A stretch of 64,000 bases of DNA. It comes from Desmodus rotundus (taxonomy: Eukaryota > Chordata > Mammalia > Chiroptera > Phyllostomidae). The number at the start of each line of letters is the position of its first letter. Within the stretch, counting starts at the first letter, position 1. Under the pieces are notes generated by a model. That model was given only the letters and a program-made list of their open reading frames with translations. It was not told where the DNA came from and did not search any database. The DNA lies in the NCBI RefSeq assembly GCF_022682495.2, contig NC_071388.1:82461073-82525072 (forward strand). Reading direction: 5' to 3'. Below, in pieces: positions 1-11,739 of the stretch. Position numbers and translations under genes: made by a program.

Positions 1-160
1 GAAGGGATTGAGCAAAAAGGAAAAAAGACTCATGGACATGGACAACAGTGTATGGTGATTGCTCGGGGTAGGGGTTATAAGGAGCTAAATGGTAATGGAA
101 AAAATACAGCAATAAAGATTAAATTAAATAAATAAATAAATAAATAAATAAAATCTTTAA
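1..160 (+). mobile_element. L1 3' end (5' part lies outside the window)
   Basis: The first 110 bases match, base for base in many places, the 3' UTR of the long L1 that ends near 49757: both have an acaacagtg block followed by a short G-rich stretch and an 'ggtaatg' plus A-rich end. It closes with an (AAAT)n tail at about 124-150. Only the last part of the element is visible, so its length and 5' end are unknown. Confidence 0.75.
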
Positions 161-603
161 AAAGAAGACTAAAATATTTCTATGGACACTTTTTAATGTA
201 TCCATAGACACATATAAACCAACAAAATTACTTCCAAATAACTTTATAATATAATAATAATAGCATGAAAACAGTGGAATTCAGAAAGTAATTAGTATTT
301 AATAATAATATATTACACACTAGAATCTGGGATCAAGCTTAAGTAATATTGGTAAGAAAATTTTTTCTGCTGTACATGATTGTATTAAAAAATAAAATTG
401 AAAGTTGAACATTCAAGCATAGCTATTAAAAAACAGAAATTTCAAAGAAACTGCACAGGAGATATAGTAAAGATAAGAGTGGAAATTCCTGCATAGAAAA
501 TCAAATACTATAATTGAAAATTACAAAATTTCTTCAAAAATAATAAGATAAATTTTAGCACATTTGACTAATCAAACCAGAAAACACAGATAAGAAATAC
601 AAG

Positions 604-847
604 TGGAACCTAATCAACAAAACAAACAAGCAAGTAAAAATATAACCAGAGACATTGAAATAAAGAACAAACTGACAGTAACCAGGGGGAAGGGGGAGGG
701 GATAATAGGAGAAAGAAGGGGAAGGGTTGTCAAGGAACATGTGTAAAGGACCCATGGACAAAGCCAAAGGGGGATAGGATTGAGGGTGAGAGGTGGGGGT
801 GGGTGGGAAGAAAATGGAGACAACTGTACTTGAACAACAATAAAAAA
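604..847 (+). mobile_element. 5'-truncated L1 3' tail with 12-bp TSD
   Basis: This is a 244-bp L1 3' UTR segment. It starts at the 'aacctaatcaacaaaac' part of the UTR, runs through a G-rich block and ends in a short A-rich tail. It is flanked by a perfect 12-bp duplication, aagaaatacaag, at 592-603 and 848-859, which shows that the fragment inserted as an independent retroposition event. The 110-codon open frame on the opposite strand is only an antisense reading of the G-rich UTR. Confidence 0.9.
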
Positions 848-859
848 AAGAAATACAAG

Positions 860-1697
860 AGTAAATAGATAAACTGCAACTGAACATAGATTTTACATTA
901 AAAAATACTTGAAAAGCATAGACAAGTCAATATTAAAAAAGTTTATGAAATGCACAATTTCAAAGAAAATTATACTTAAAAATTGACTTTAAAGCACATG
1001 TTCAATGATTTTTGTGAAGAAATAGATTCAGTGAAAAAATGAAAACTGCTTTTTTATTGATTTAATGTCACATATAAGATATTAAAATATAAAATTGCTA
1101 TTAATCATTTTTCATTTACAGAAACATTAAAATGGAAAATTTATGATTGAACTTAATCTGAGAAAATCCACACATAGAAACTTTTAAAAGTATAGTTGTG
1201 GCTGAAAATTAATTTTGTTTCTACACACTGATTATATGAAAGTTAAAAGACAAAGGTTCATTTTTAAATGCTGAGATGCAAAAACTATACTTGCCAATAA
1301 ATAAAAATAAAATCAATTATATAAAACAATAAAATAATTATAAAGCTTTACTTGGAGATATACAAACATTCCTAAATAAATGAAAATTCATACCCTATAC
1401 TTATGAAGATTAAATATTATGAAGACTTTTATTCATATCATATTAATCTTTGAATTTGGCTAAATATAAAAACAATCTTCAAATAAATTGACTATCTTAT
1501 CATAAACATTTTGTGGAACAGAGGTGAATGTATTTAGTTAAGAAAACTTACTTTACCAATAACAAGTCATATAAACAGTAGATTATTCATTAAATTACTT
1601 TGAGGTTTTTTAATCATATATTAAAAAATAACATTGGACCTCTATTTTACACCATACACAAAATCACAAAATTGGTTTTATGTAATTAAAGACACAT
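860..1697. other. unrecognised A/T-rich sequence
   Basis: No repeat family, open frame of note or structured element was recognised. The sequence is very A/T-rich with many short A and T runs. Confidence 0.5.
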
Positions 1698-1753
1698 AAG
1701 TATATACTTATAGTTATACATATATAGATATATAGATGTATAGATATACAGAT
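1698..1753. repeat. degenerate (TA)n/(GATA)n simple repeat
   Basis: Imperfect alternation of tata, gata and gtata units with no A-run or TSD that would link it to a SINE. Confidence 0.7.
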
Positions 1754-1830
1754 AATGTTTGGGAGGTAATATTAAGTTTGTGGAACAGGGAAATTTATTA
1801 GACTCAAAATAAAATTTAAAGATATAATTA

Positions 1831-2224
1831 CAGTTGACCCTTCAAAAACATAGGTTTGCATTGCATGGATCCATTTATACATGTGTTTTAAAAAAACACA
1901 TAGAGAGAGTTGGTCCTCTTTTTCCCTGGGTTTTGCATCAGTAGATTCAACCACTGCATGTATAAAACAATACAGTATTTTAGATCCCAGGTCAGGAATG
2001 TACAGATGCAGAGGGTTGACTGTATCCATTCTACACCATTTTACATTGTGGACTTACTTGAGTGTGCACAAGTGTTGTTATCCAGCATGATGTCCCAGAC
2101 TCAGTCCCCCATGGATAATACCGAGGGGTGACTTTAGTTTTGGGAGAGTCAAAAGTTATAGGCAGATTTTCAACTGTGTGCATGTTGGCATCCCTAAGCC
2201 CTGCATTGTTCCAAGGTTCAACAG
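1831..2224 (+). mobile_element. Tigger (pogo-like) MITE, apparently a mosaic
   Basis: The left end, cagttgaccctt, and the right end, aaggttcaacag, form diverged terminal inverted repeats of the Tigger2/MER28 type. The right half also keeps a block 'gggagagtcaaaagttata' typical of that family's right end. In the middle (about 1905-2024) is a stretch that looks like a different Tigger family (MER2-like), ending in its own right-terminus motif gagggttgactgta at 2011-2024. There is no transposase. Family names are from memory, so the subfamily is uncertain, but membership in the mammalian Tigger group is likely. Confidence 0.65.
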
Positions 2225-2429
2225 CATTATAAGATAAAAATATTCTGTACAATAAAAATATATCATAAATGTGATAAAAACAGGCATACATTGAAGAAAG
2301 TGTTTAGAGCTTTCTACTTGACAAAACTATTAGCATCTAGAGTACATGAAGATCATCTAGAAACTCAAATATTAAAACATTAAAGGTCTGATGGAAAAAT
2401 AAAATAAACTCATGGTTAAAGGTCATGAA

Positions 2430-2960
2430 CTAACGGATAATAAACATCCAAATAATGTTTGCTGTTCCAGAGCAATGAAAAGCAATGCAATGCAATACCA
2501 TTTCAAAGTTATCTGTTGGCAAATATTTAAGTCTGATAACCCAGCAACTTTATACTAAGTATGTGATTTGATGAGGAAGGAAACTTTTAGAAACTTTCAT
2601 CACTGTTGTATAATCACTTGGAGAATCCTTCAATAGTATCAATCAGCTCTGAGGGCTTAGTAATTCCATGTCGGAGATTTTCATTGCTAGTTATATGCTC
2701 TATGGGCTCACACGTACATACGCATATATGCACAACTGAGTTTACTGAAATACTGTTTATTAAAGAAAACAGTAAATTGAAAAATCTTAAATGATCATGA
2801 ACAAATAGAACTTTCTGTAGTATTTAAAATGATCTATCAAAATGGATTTATCTCAAACACAATTTGATATTTAAAGGAAGCTATATAACAATACATTTGG
2901 CATGATCATATTTAAATAAGGTATTAAAATTGCAACATGTTATATATTGATTACTGATGC
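2430..2960 (+). mobile_element. ancient L1 (L1M-type) 3' ORF2 remnant
   Basis: Scattered but collinear matches to the L1 ORF2 3' region: an 'aatgcaataccatttc' stretch like the usual 'gagataccat' part, a 'gaggaaggaaac' stretch, and a 'tactgtttattaaag' stretch followed by the counterpart of 'aaccttaaatgtcc'. It is strongly diverged with many indels and no usable frame. No TSD was found, and both ends are approximate. Confidence 0.5.
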
Positions 2961-3211
2961 AAACTTTAGCAATATGCATGGAAATTACAAATATTAAATT
3001 TAAGAGAAAATTTATATCTTGGATGAATCAAGTAATACTAGATTGAGGGTAAATATATATTCAAATTTTATTCAAATTTAATGTGTTATTTAGTGTGTTA
3101 TTTTCAAAAGAATCTGAATTAAACATGGTAAGTGGTGAAATTTGATTTTACTGAGTGTTCCTTATATAGATGGTCATTTATTCTCATTTTTACTGTTCTT
3201 GAAGTATTTTG

Positions 3212-3240
3212 ATCCCAGACCACACTTATACCACATATAT
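3212..3240 (+). repeat. 29-bp direct repeat, copy 1
   Basis: The segment starting atcccagaccacactt is repeated without mismatch at 3983-4011, 771 bp downstream in the same orientation. Flanking sequence is not shared. Confidence 0.85.
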
Positions 3241-3982
3241 CAATAAAATGTTGTAAATGATATTTTACACTTTTCATAAGTCTAATTATCTTGATTTTTA
3301 ACATAAATTCTTTCTCATAATTCCTCCGGCCATTGAATCATCTTGAATCAAAGTGCTAACATAAGCAGTTGCCCCCTATGCAAGGAAAAAGGGATAAATA
3401 CATTCACAAACATAACCGAAATGGAGTCTGTTGGAATCATTTGGATGGACCACCAGGGAAACACTGATGCTGATGAAGGCCACTGTATGTGAGTGAATGG
3501 AAACCGTTACCACCACTCACAACGGACAGAAGTTTCCTGCCAGCACCATCATTCAGTATTCAGAAAATTGTAATAAAATATCTTTAAAGAATGACCAGCT
3601 AATTAACAGTAATCCTTATTTAGGTCTGTTTTTAGAGCTGAACATTATCACTTTCATTTTTCCCTAAGCACTGATTTTTTAAAGTATATGATACAAACAA
3701 AGATATCAGTATTATTTATTCATGTGCTCTCAATCTTGGCACAAGGCCCCCACAATCTGTCCAACTCACATCTGTAGAGCTGTCTTTTTACTCATATAAA
3801 AGCCCTGGAACCACAGGGAACTGGCCTCAAGTCATGGGTCTCTTACTCTTTAACCTAAAAGAGTAAGATAAAGAGTGGCCTAAAGAATTCAGAATTTCAT
3901 CTTTCTGGGCTTCAGTTTTTCTCATCTTTATACTCTGCATTTTACCAGTTAGTGAGGATGAACTGAAATGCCATACTTGAAA

Positions 3983-4011
3983 ATCCCAGACCACACTTAT
4001 ACCACATATAT
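3983..4011 (+). repeat. 29-bp direct repeat, copy 2
   Basis: Second copy of the repeat at 3212-3240. It is too long to be a chance match or a normal retroposon TSD of this spacing, and no A-tail precedes it. Confidence 0.85.
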
Positions 4012-4462
4012 CTATCAATGCTTAATTGGAAAGACAGACACAACTTCAGCTAATTACAACAAAGGAAATGGAAGATCTGAGATACCATAAGAGACTGAGT
4101 AGAAACCCAGAAATTCTCAACAGCATGGAGTGAAGGCCACCACCAGACTGGAGAGATGAAAGGGGAAAGAGATGTTACTGGATCACAAGAATAGAGATCT
4201 CCCAGGAAAAGCTGGAACCAAAGCAGGGTAGCCCACCTAGCAACAGAGGAGATGGAACCATTGTTAGAGATGCTGGTTGAGACCAAGAGTGTGCAGGATA
4301 AATACCTTGGTTTCTCCCTTCACCTTTTCATTCTCCAACCATTGTAACATATTTTCAAAAACCAGCAGGAATCCAGATGACAAGTGGCTTGAAATGGGGA
4401 TGAGGAGTCGATATCCTCTCTTATCACCCATTCACCTTGGAAATTGATATGTTTCGCTCTGG

Positions 4463-4471
4463 CCAAGATGG
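4463..4471 (+). promoter_or_regulatory. YY1-like motif at the element's 5' end
   Basis: The motif ccaagatgg starts 9 bases inside copy A. Human L1 has a YY1 site of the same core in the same place, where it helps fix the transcription start. The same core occurs at the 5' ends of copies B and C. Function here is inferred. Confidence 0.55.
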
Positions 4472-4991
4472 AGGTGTAGATAGAGACCCTTCACTTTCTT
4501 GCACAACCAAAAGAAAGATAACAACCAATCTGAAATTAATAAACAACCAAAAGCGCCAGAAAATCAAACTGCATGAAACTCTGACAACCAAGGAATTAAA
4601 GAAAAAAATCAACCAGAACAACCAGACCCATAAGGTGGTGGACTGCGCAGGCTGAGTCAGAAAAACCGCAGCATACCAGTGGACCTCAGGGGCAAGGCTG
4701 GGTGTGGAGCTCAGCTCAGCAGCCTGCTCGGGAGGGGCTGACTTAAGGGGACTCAGAGGTGGCTGTGGGCTACCATGGTTGCAGGGGTAGGAGAAACTCC
4801 CATTCTCACACAAGAGTTCATTGAAAAGTGTGCTAAAGACCAGCAGGTGAGCTGCTTTGTTCCCTCTCTGGCTCCTCCCCCACAGGCAGCACTGCAGTAC
4901 AGCATAGAGGATTGCCCCACCCAAGTGAATACCTAAGGCTCTGCCCCCTTACAACCTATCAGCTGCGCCAAGACAAAGAAATATAGCCCAA

Positions 4992-5797
4992 ATGAAAGAA
5001 CAGAGTAAAGCCTCAGAAAGAGAGCTAAGCGAGGAGATTGTCAACCTATCTGATGGAGAATTTAAAGCCCTAGTAATCAAAATGCTCACAGATCTGAGTG
5101 AGTTTTGTCAAAAAATAAAAAAAAAAAGAAGGATACCCAAAGTGAAATAAAGCAGAATGTTCAGGGAACCTACAGTGACAGAAAGGAAACCAGGACTCAA
5201 TGCAACAATCTGGAACAAAAGGAAAAAATTAACATCCATCAAAATGAAGAAACAATAATTCAAAAAAGTGAAGAGATTCTTACAAACCTTTGGGGCAACC
5301 TGAAACATTCCAATATCCGAATTATAGGGGTGCCAGAAGAAGAGAAAAACCAAGAAATTGAAAACTTAGTTGAACAAATAATGAAGGAAAACTTCCCCAA
5401 TTTGGAGGAGGAAATAGACTTCCAGGAAGTCCAGGAAGCCCAGAGAGTCCCAAAGAAATTGGACCCAAAGAGGAACACACCAAAGCATCTCATCATTAAG
5501 TTATCCAAGATTATATATAAAGAGAGAATCCTAAAAGAAGCAAGAGGGAAGGAAAGAGTTACCTACAAAGGAGTGCCCATAAGTTGATTTCTCAAAAGAA
5601 ACCTTGCAGGCAAGAAGGGGCTGGAAAGAACTATTCCAAATCACGAAAGGCAAGGACCTATATCCAAAAACACTCTATCCAGCAAAGCTTTCATTTAGAA
5701 TGGAAGGGCAGACAAAATGATTCCCAGATAAGGTCAAGTTAAAGGACTTCATCATCACCAAGCCCTTATTATATGAAACATTAAAGGGACTTATCTA
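4992..5797 (+). pseudogene. L1 ORF1 protein remnant of copy A
   Basis: The frame encodes the L1 ORF1 protein, the RNA-binding chaperone that forms trimers and packages L1 RNA. The usual start appears as 'ata gcc caa atg' at 4983, where the first ATG has become ATA, so reading begins at the next Met (4992). The first 52 codons end at a stop at about 5150 because the frame shifts in an A-run near 5113-5130. The second frame, 5105-5587 (160 codons), holds a coiled-coil part and then the RRM-like domain, with the characteristic IIGVPEEE and ENFPNLEEEI motifs (about residues 73-102). It stops at YKGVPIS, where a short deletion relative to copy C breaks the frame. The C-terminal domain continues out of frame to about 5797. 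Not functional as it stands. Confidence 0.85.
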
Positions 5798-6231
5798 AGA
5801 AAAGGAAGATAAAAAATATGAACAATAAAATGACGACAAAGTCACAACTATCAACGAATGAACCTAAAAAAATAAAAGAATGAAAAACAATGAAAACAAA
5901 AACTAAGGAAACAACTAGAACAGGAACAGAATCAGATAAATGTACATCACATGGAGGGTTTTCAGAGGGGAGGGGGAAGAAAGGAATAGGGGGGAAAAGG
6001 AGGAAGCATGGTTAGTAGGCATAAGGTAGATGGGGAGAGATAAAAAATGTTATGGGAAACAGAGGACTCAAAGAACTTATATGTACAACCCATGGACATG
6101 AACTAAGGGTGGGCAGATGCTGGAGGGTTGGGGGATGCAGGGTTGGGGGGGAGGGGGAAAATTGGGAAAACTGTAATAGCAAAATCAATAAACATATTTT
6201 TAAAAATCAAAAACAAGAAATTGATATGTTT

Positions 6232-7987
6232 AGGTCTTTGATTCATTTTGATTTCATTTTTGTATATGGGGACAAACAGTAGTCTATTTTATTATTTTGC
6301 ATATTGCTTCCAATTTTCCCAGCACCATTTATTGAAGAGGCTTTATTTTTTCCATTTTATGTTTTTGGCTCCTTTGTTAAAAATTACTTGCCCATATACA
6401 TGTGGATTTTTTTTCTGGATTCTCCACTCTGTTATATTGATCTGTATGCTTGTTTTTCTGCCAGTACTCTTGCTGCTTGGACTACTGTCACTTTGTTGTA
6501 TAATTTGAAGTCGGGGTGTGTGATAACTTTGGCTTTGTTCTTTTTTTCTCAGGATTGCTTTGGCTGTTTAAGGTCCTTTGTTGTTCCATACAAATCTGAT
6601 GATGTTTGGTTCTATTTCTTAACCAATGCCATTTAAATTTTGTTAGGGATTGAATTAAATCTGCATATTGACTTGGGTATTATGGGCAAATTAACTATTG
6701 ATTCTTCATATTCATAGACTCAAAATGGATCAAAGACCTAAATATAAGACCTGAAACAATAAATTACATAGGAGAAAATAATACATACTAAACTTATGGA
6801 CTTTGGTCTTAGAAATGATTCTATGAATTTGACCCCAAAGTCCAGGGAAGTAAAGGCAACAATAAGTGAATGAGGCTATATCAAACTAAAAAGCTGCTGC
6901 ACAGCAAAAGAAGCCACTAACAAAACTAAATGCAACTAATCAAATGGGAGAAGACATTTCCAAACAACGTCTCTGACAAGGAGTCAATATCTAAAATATA
7001 TGATGAACTCACACAACTCAACACCAAACAAACAAACAATCCAATTTTTAAAAATATGGGCAAAGGACCTGAGCAACACTTCTCCCAAGAAGACATACAT
7101 GGCGAACAGATATATGAAAAGATGCTCAACTTCACTAGCTATTAGAGAAATGCAAATAAAACTACAATGAGATACCACCTCACACTTATTAAAATGACTG
7201 TTTTCAACAAGAGAAGAAATAACAAGTGTTGGAGACGTTGTGGAGAAAAAGGAGCCCTCATTTATTGCTGGTGGGAATGGAAACTGGTACAGTCACTCTG
7301 GAAAACAGTATGGAGGCTCCTCAGCAAATCAAGAATAGAGTTACCAAATGAACCAGCAAGCCCCTCTTCTGGGTCTCTATCCCAACAATTTGAAAATATT
7401 TATTCACAAAGATATATGCATCCCTATATTCATTGCAGCATTATTCATGGTGGCCAAGACATAGAAATAACCAAAGTGTCCTTTGATGGATGATAGACTA
7501 AAGATGATGTGGCACACACACATTGATGTTTCCCTCCCTCTCTTTCTCCTTCCCTTCCCCTCTCTAAAAAAAAAAAAAAAAAAAGTGCTACATATATACA
7601 ATGGAGTACTACTCAGTCATAAGAAAAGATGAAATATTGTCACTTGCAACAGTAATGATGGACCTTGAGAATATCATGCTGAGTGAAATAAATCAGAAAG
7701 AAAAAGTTAAGAAGCATATGATTTCACTCATATGTTGGATATAAAACTGAAAGCAACAAATGAACATGCAAGACAAACAAACTCATAGACAGACATCAGT
7801 ATGATAGTTACAGGAGGGGAGGGGGCGGTAATAAAGTGTAAAGGAGGCCAAACATATAGTAACAGAAGACTTGACTTTGGGTGGTAGGCACACATGTGAT
7901 ATACAAATGATGAATCATATAATTGTACACTTGAAACCTGTGCAATTTCAATGACAAATGTCACCCCAGTAAATTTAATTAAAGATT
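6232..7987 (+). mobile_element. 5'-truncated, 5'-inverted L1 (twin-priming structure)
   Basis: The part at 6232-6714 is L1 ORF2 on the minus strand. The part at 6715-7987 is the ORF2 3' region and 3' UTR on the plus strand, with short A-rich end. The outer end of the inverted part (…gacctaaa on its own strand) and the start of the direct part (ggatcaaagacctaaat) are the same point of L1, as expected when a second primer copies the 5' part in reverse. A likely TSD is aaattgatatg (4441-4451, copied again at 6218-6228) against aaatagatatg at 7988-7998, one mismatch. HAL1-like copy A later inserted right at the left junction. A SINE fragment is nested at 7517-7584. Confidence 0.85.
7517..7584 (+). 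mobile_element. 68-bp Ves SINE 3' fragment inside the L1
   Basis: Only the tail of the SINE is present: the 'cacattgatgtttc' motif, the CT-rich block, and a run of about 20 A. It interrupts the L1 sequence 'gatgtgg…tacatatatac'. Its flanks, gtggcaca at 7509-7516 and gtgctaca at 7585-7592, look like a TSD with two mismatches. There is no tRNA-like body. Confidence 0.75.
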
Positions 7988-7998
7988 AAATAGATATG

Positions 7999-9984
7999 AT
8001 AACAAATACTATTAAAATCTACCCAGTGTTATGAATTTGGGTTTAACACTAAGAAGAGTTAAAAGCTAACCAACAAACTGAGACAAATAAAAAATAAATT
8101 ACTGCTTTTAATTGTGAACTCCTTGAAAATAAAAAAGAAGACAAACACCATAATAGAAAACATGAACAAAACACTTAATGAGAAATTTGCAGAAAATGAT
8201 ATAAAATGTCCATATATATGAATAGAAGTTAAACATTCTTAATATTACATATATGAATAATCAAAATGCCAGTCTCATAAACACATGTTTCTATTACCTT
8301 TCTAAATGGAGGGATAAATAGAAAATAATGTATATATCAAGTATTTTATTTAGGTAAATTCATTAATGTAGAACATACAAAAAAAGTAAAAATCCCCTGT
8401 CAGGTTATCATCCAGTTAGCAAACTGGAATATTGCTTTCCACATATGGTACGTAGATGCAGATGTGACAAGTGTATACATATAGTCATGTATTTATTGAT
8501 GAAGACAGAGATAATCTTTTCTCTATTTATATGAGAAATTTTACTAATACTCAATGTGCTTGAAGAACATAATATGTAATGACTGTCATATTCCATTTTA
8601 TACCTGCATGGAAAATTAGGTACCCACTTCTATGTTGTTACTTTTAAGCTTCTTCCAAGGTTTGAGTAGTTTAAATAATATTGTGATAAAATAATTATGT
8701 AATATGTTTAATGTGACATTAAAATGTTTTTCTTCAGAGAAAATCAAGGAACAATAATACTAATGATGAGGTTGAAAGAAAATTGCATTCTTATATATAT
8801 ACTGAGGAGCTAATAACATGATATTTTGGATGCAAATTTTTTAATATATTGACAGAATCTAAAAATAATCTAACACTTTGGTATGGCTAGTTATTTCTAA
8901 CAATTTATCTTTATAAATTATCATATAAAGATTCAAATTATAATAAACGATTTTGTTTATTGCAGTACCATTTATTATATGAAATGGTAAGAAATACATG
9001 ATGTTTATTAGAATGTAATTAGAAAAATAAATTGTATCTCTAGAGTATATGTTTATTTCAAATGATGAAATGATTTTATTTTAAAATTATTAAAAATATT
9101 TTATTTAAAGTATTTAAAATATTTCAATTGAAGAAGCAAACAAGGCATGTATAAAGCGTAGATGGCGTGTGGCTAAAATATATACATGTGAATGTGAACT
9201 TGAATTTATGTCTTTGTGTATACATGTATGTTTTTATAGTCTTATATACTCTGTTGAACTGGGTAATATTCCTGTGTCTCCTTTTGTCCTCTACTAAACA
9301 AAATTATTTACTTATAATTTGTACTTATATATGGCCTAGTTGATGCATAAAGTCATATAATTGTTTAAATACATCTGGTGAGGACTGAATAATCATACTA
9401 TAGTCTAAGAACTAAAATGTCAAGTAAATCCCAAATTATTGAATGCTTATGAATAACTATGAAAAATCGCTAAGTGACAGAAAATTAAAATAAAACTTAA
9501 AAGTTTACCTATAGACTTGAGGTAGAGATTTTTATTCCTCCACTGCTAGCTTACGTCTTATCTTCCTACTATTTGAAGATTATTGAAGGTGGCTAAGAAT
9601 GGTGAGAATATAAATAAAAGAAACTTTCTGAAATCTATGTATATCTTCAAGAAAAATACACACCCTTAATACAGGCTTTATTTTCCTGCTTGCTTCCCCT
9701 GTGATTACTGGGCCTCAGGAAGATAGTAAGGTAATCCAAGGTCATGCCCTCCACATTAGTCTTTTTCTACATTGTTACCAAAATATGTAGAGACGTTAGC
9801 CACAGGGATTAAGCTTAATAGTAACTTTCCTTTGCTCTGTATATCTTTGTGTATTTGGTGATTTTTAATTTTTATTACTTAGAAAAACAATATTGGGTTC
9901 ATTATCAATGGAAGAATATTAAATTTATTTTTATTATGAAAATCTAGTACACAGTATATGGCTTTCTTTTGTTTTCCCTTCTTT
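7999..9984. other. unrecognised A/T-rich sequence
   Basis: About 2 kb of strongly A/T-rich DNA with short AT dinucleotide runs. No repeat family or plausible coding frame was recognised. Confidence 0.45.
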
Positions 9985-10210
9985 TCAATTCTGCCTGCTC
10001 TTCCTTTCGTGAATTGTTTTCATGATGTTATGCGCTGTTTGTTCTTCTTAGAATGCCTTCTACTTTCTGATCCACAACAGGGCCTATCAGCTTTTCAGAT
10101 TATTCCCTGAACACTTCAGTGCTTAGTGGTGTTTATTATATTTAATTCTTAATGCCAATAACACTTATCATCACATATTATGTTGCATAAAATTTATGTA
10201 TGTGTATACA
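9985..10210 (+). mobile_element. ancient L2 LINE 3' fragment
   Basis: Collinear weak matches to the L2 3' end: a TTCCCTGA-containing stretch, then 'aacacttatca', then an A/T-rich end. Very diverged; both ends are approximate. Confidence 0.45.
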
Positions 10211-11339
10211 CACACATCCAGATATAATTCCTGGTTACGTATAAAGTAGCCAAATGAGTAAGAATGATTCAGCTGTCAAGTGCAAACACGAAAGCCCAAA
10301 TACTGCATACAAAAAATATTTTATATAATAACAATAAAAATTAAAAAAATATATTTTATATATGTATAGCACATGGAAGTATAGATTGTGGGAGAATTCA
10401 GTCTAAGAAATAGAATATTTTTATTTTTTATGTCCCTTCCAATGTCTAATAATGGCTAATGTCTACAAAACAACAAATACTTTACCCTTGATTATCAGTA
10501 TTAAGTGACAAAAAGAAATCTCAGTAAGATAGTTAGGAATCGCAAATATGTGTGTTACATATGATGTTCTCATGATTGACGTGGCACATTAGAAGTAAAG
10601 CTTTCAAAGTAGGCAAACCAATCATGACACTTTAAATAAACTAGTATCATTCAGGGGCTAATCTGCAACTGAATGTTCTTTGTTGTTTTATTTCTTTCTC
10701 CCAAATACAATCAACTTAAAATAGAAACTGAAGAGAGAGAAAGTACAGTGGCTTCAAAATATGTTAAATCTACAATTTCTGTATTAAAAAAAATGAACAC
10801 AGTGTAAGCCACTTCAAATCTTATTTCCATCAGAAATGGAATATAATCAGAATGTAATGAGCATTGAAATTAATAAATTTTTTAAAAACCCATACAGGAA
10901 AATATGTATTTCAATCAGTTTGTAATTATGTTTTTAACATTGTAAGTTAATTCCCCAAATGGATACCATTTAGTGTACCCTATTTATTATCAATTCTCAT
11001 ATTTTTATCTAAAGCTCAGTGTTTCTAAGCTGACCAAACCATCACATTATTAAAACATAAAATAAGATGTGTTTATTAGTGTGCCTGATATTCTATCAGG
11101 CCAATTCTCTTGCTGATTTTAAATGTTGAAATCCAGCTCAAATGCTGATTTTTTTCCCCAATGGTTGCACAGAAACAAATGGAGCCACCTGTAATGTTAC
11201 ATGGATTATTGCTATGACCATTTATATCAACTCAATGAAAAACAAATAAGAATGAGAAATAAGGTAAGTACTTTTTAAGTCATTAATAAAGTATTGATTT
11301 TTTCTTAGAGAAGACAATTTAGATAATAATGAATTGGTT
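10211..11339. other. unrecognised A/T-rich sequence
   Basis: Contains short purine and TA-rich tracts (for example near 10310-10370), but no element I can name and no frame of note. Confidence 0.45.
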
Positions 11340-11575
11340 GAGTCTGAAGTCAGATTCTCTGTCTTGGTTTTGATTTGTAGATTTATCTTATAGCACGATC
11401 ATGTGCAATTTACTTCCTTCTTTTTGTTCAGTTTCCTTATCCAAAAATCATGAGAAATAATTTTATATCATAGTGTTATTATAAGGAATAAATTAGTACA
11501 TTTTAAAGGTTTTAGCTCATTTTCTGCCACACAATGAAGTACCATAAACATTAACTATTTTTAGTATTTAACTTA
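11340..11575 (+). mobile_element. MIR SINE, diverged
   Basis: Follows the MIR order: a 'gattctctgtcttggttttgat' type stretch, then 'gtttccttatc', then a 'tgttattataaggaataaa' stretch corresponding to the MIR core and its 3' part. Strongly decayed. Confidence 0.6.
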
Positions 11576-11739
11576 GTCACAAAGTGGGCCCTTTATGCCA
11601 TATCTCTTTTCTTCTGTCCCTTTAACCTGTGACTGGATGCCATGTAAACCATCATGTTGTGTTCGGTGGTAAAGCACATATTAATACTGTTTTAAATACT
11701 GGCCGCAACTCAATGATTCTAAAACAATGGAGGAAAGGT

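Larger units (their letters stand above)
2961..4439. other. unrecognised sequence containing a 29-bp direct repeat
   Basis: No repeat family is recognised with confidence. The part at about 4020-4440 is less A/T-rich and could be an old LTR-retroelement internal fragment, but I could not assign it. The direct repeat pair is listed separately. Confidence 0.4.
4455..6216 (+). mobile_element. full-length ORF2-less L1 (HAL1-like), copy A
   Basis: A 1762-bp element flanked by a perfect 15-bp TSD, gaaattgatatgttt, at 4440-4454 and 6217-6231. It has three parts in order: a GC-rich 5' UTR (4455 to about 4980) beginning with a YY1-like motif; an L1 ORF1 remnant (about 4992-5797); and a G-rich L1-type 3' UTR that ends in 'ctgtaatagcaaaatcaataaa' style sequence and A-rich tail. 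No endonuclease or reverse transcriptase coding sequence lies between ORF1 and the 3' UTR. This matches the 'half-L1' layout known in mammals. Copies B (19542-22480) and C (35093-36373) are relatives. It must have been mobilised by an L1 in trans. Confidence 0.88.

Noticed and set aside
4424..4924. 166-codon minus-strand frame
   Set aside because: It is antisense to the 5' UTR of HAL1-like copy A; no signal or family.
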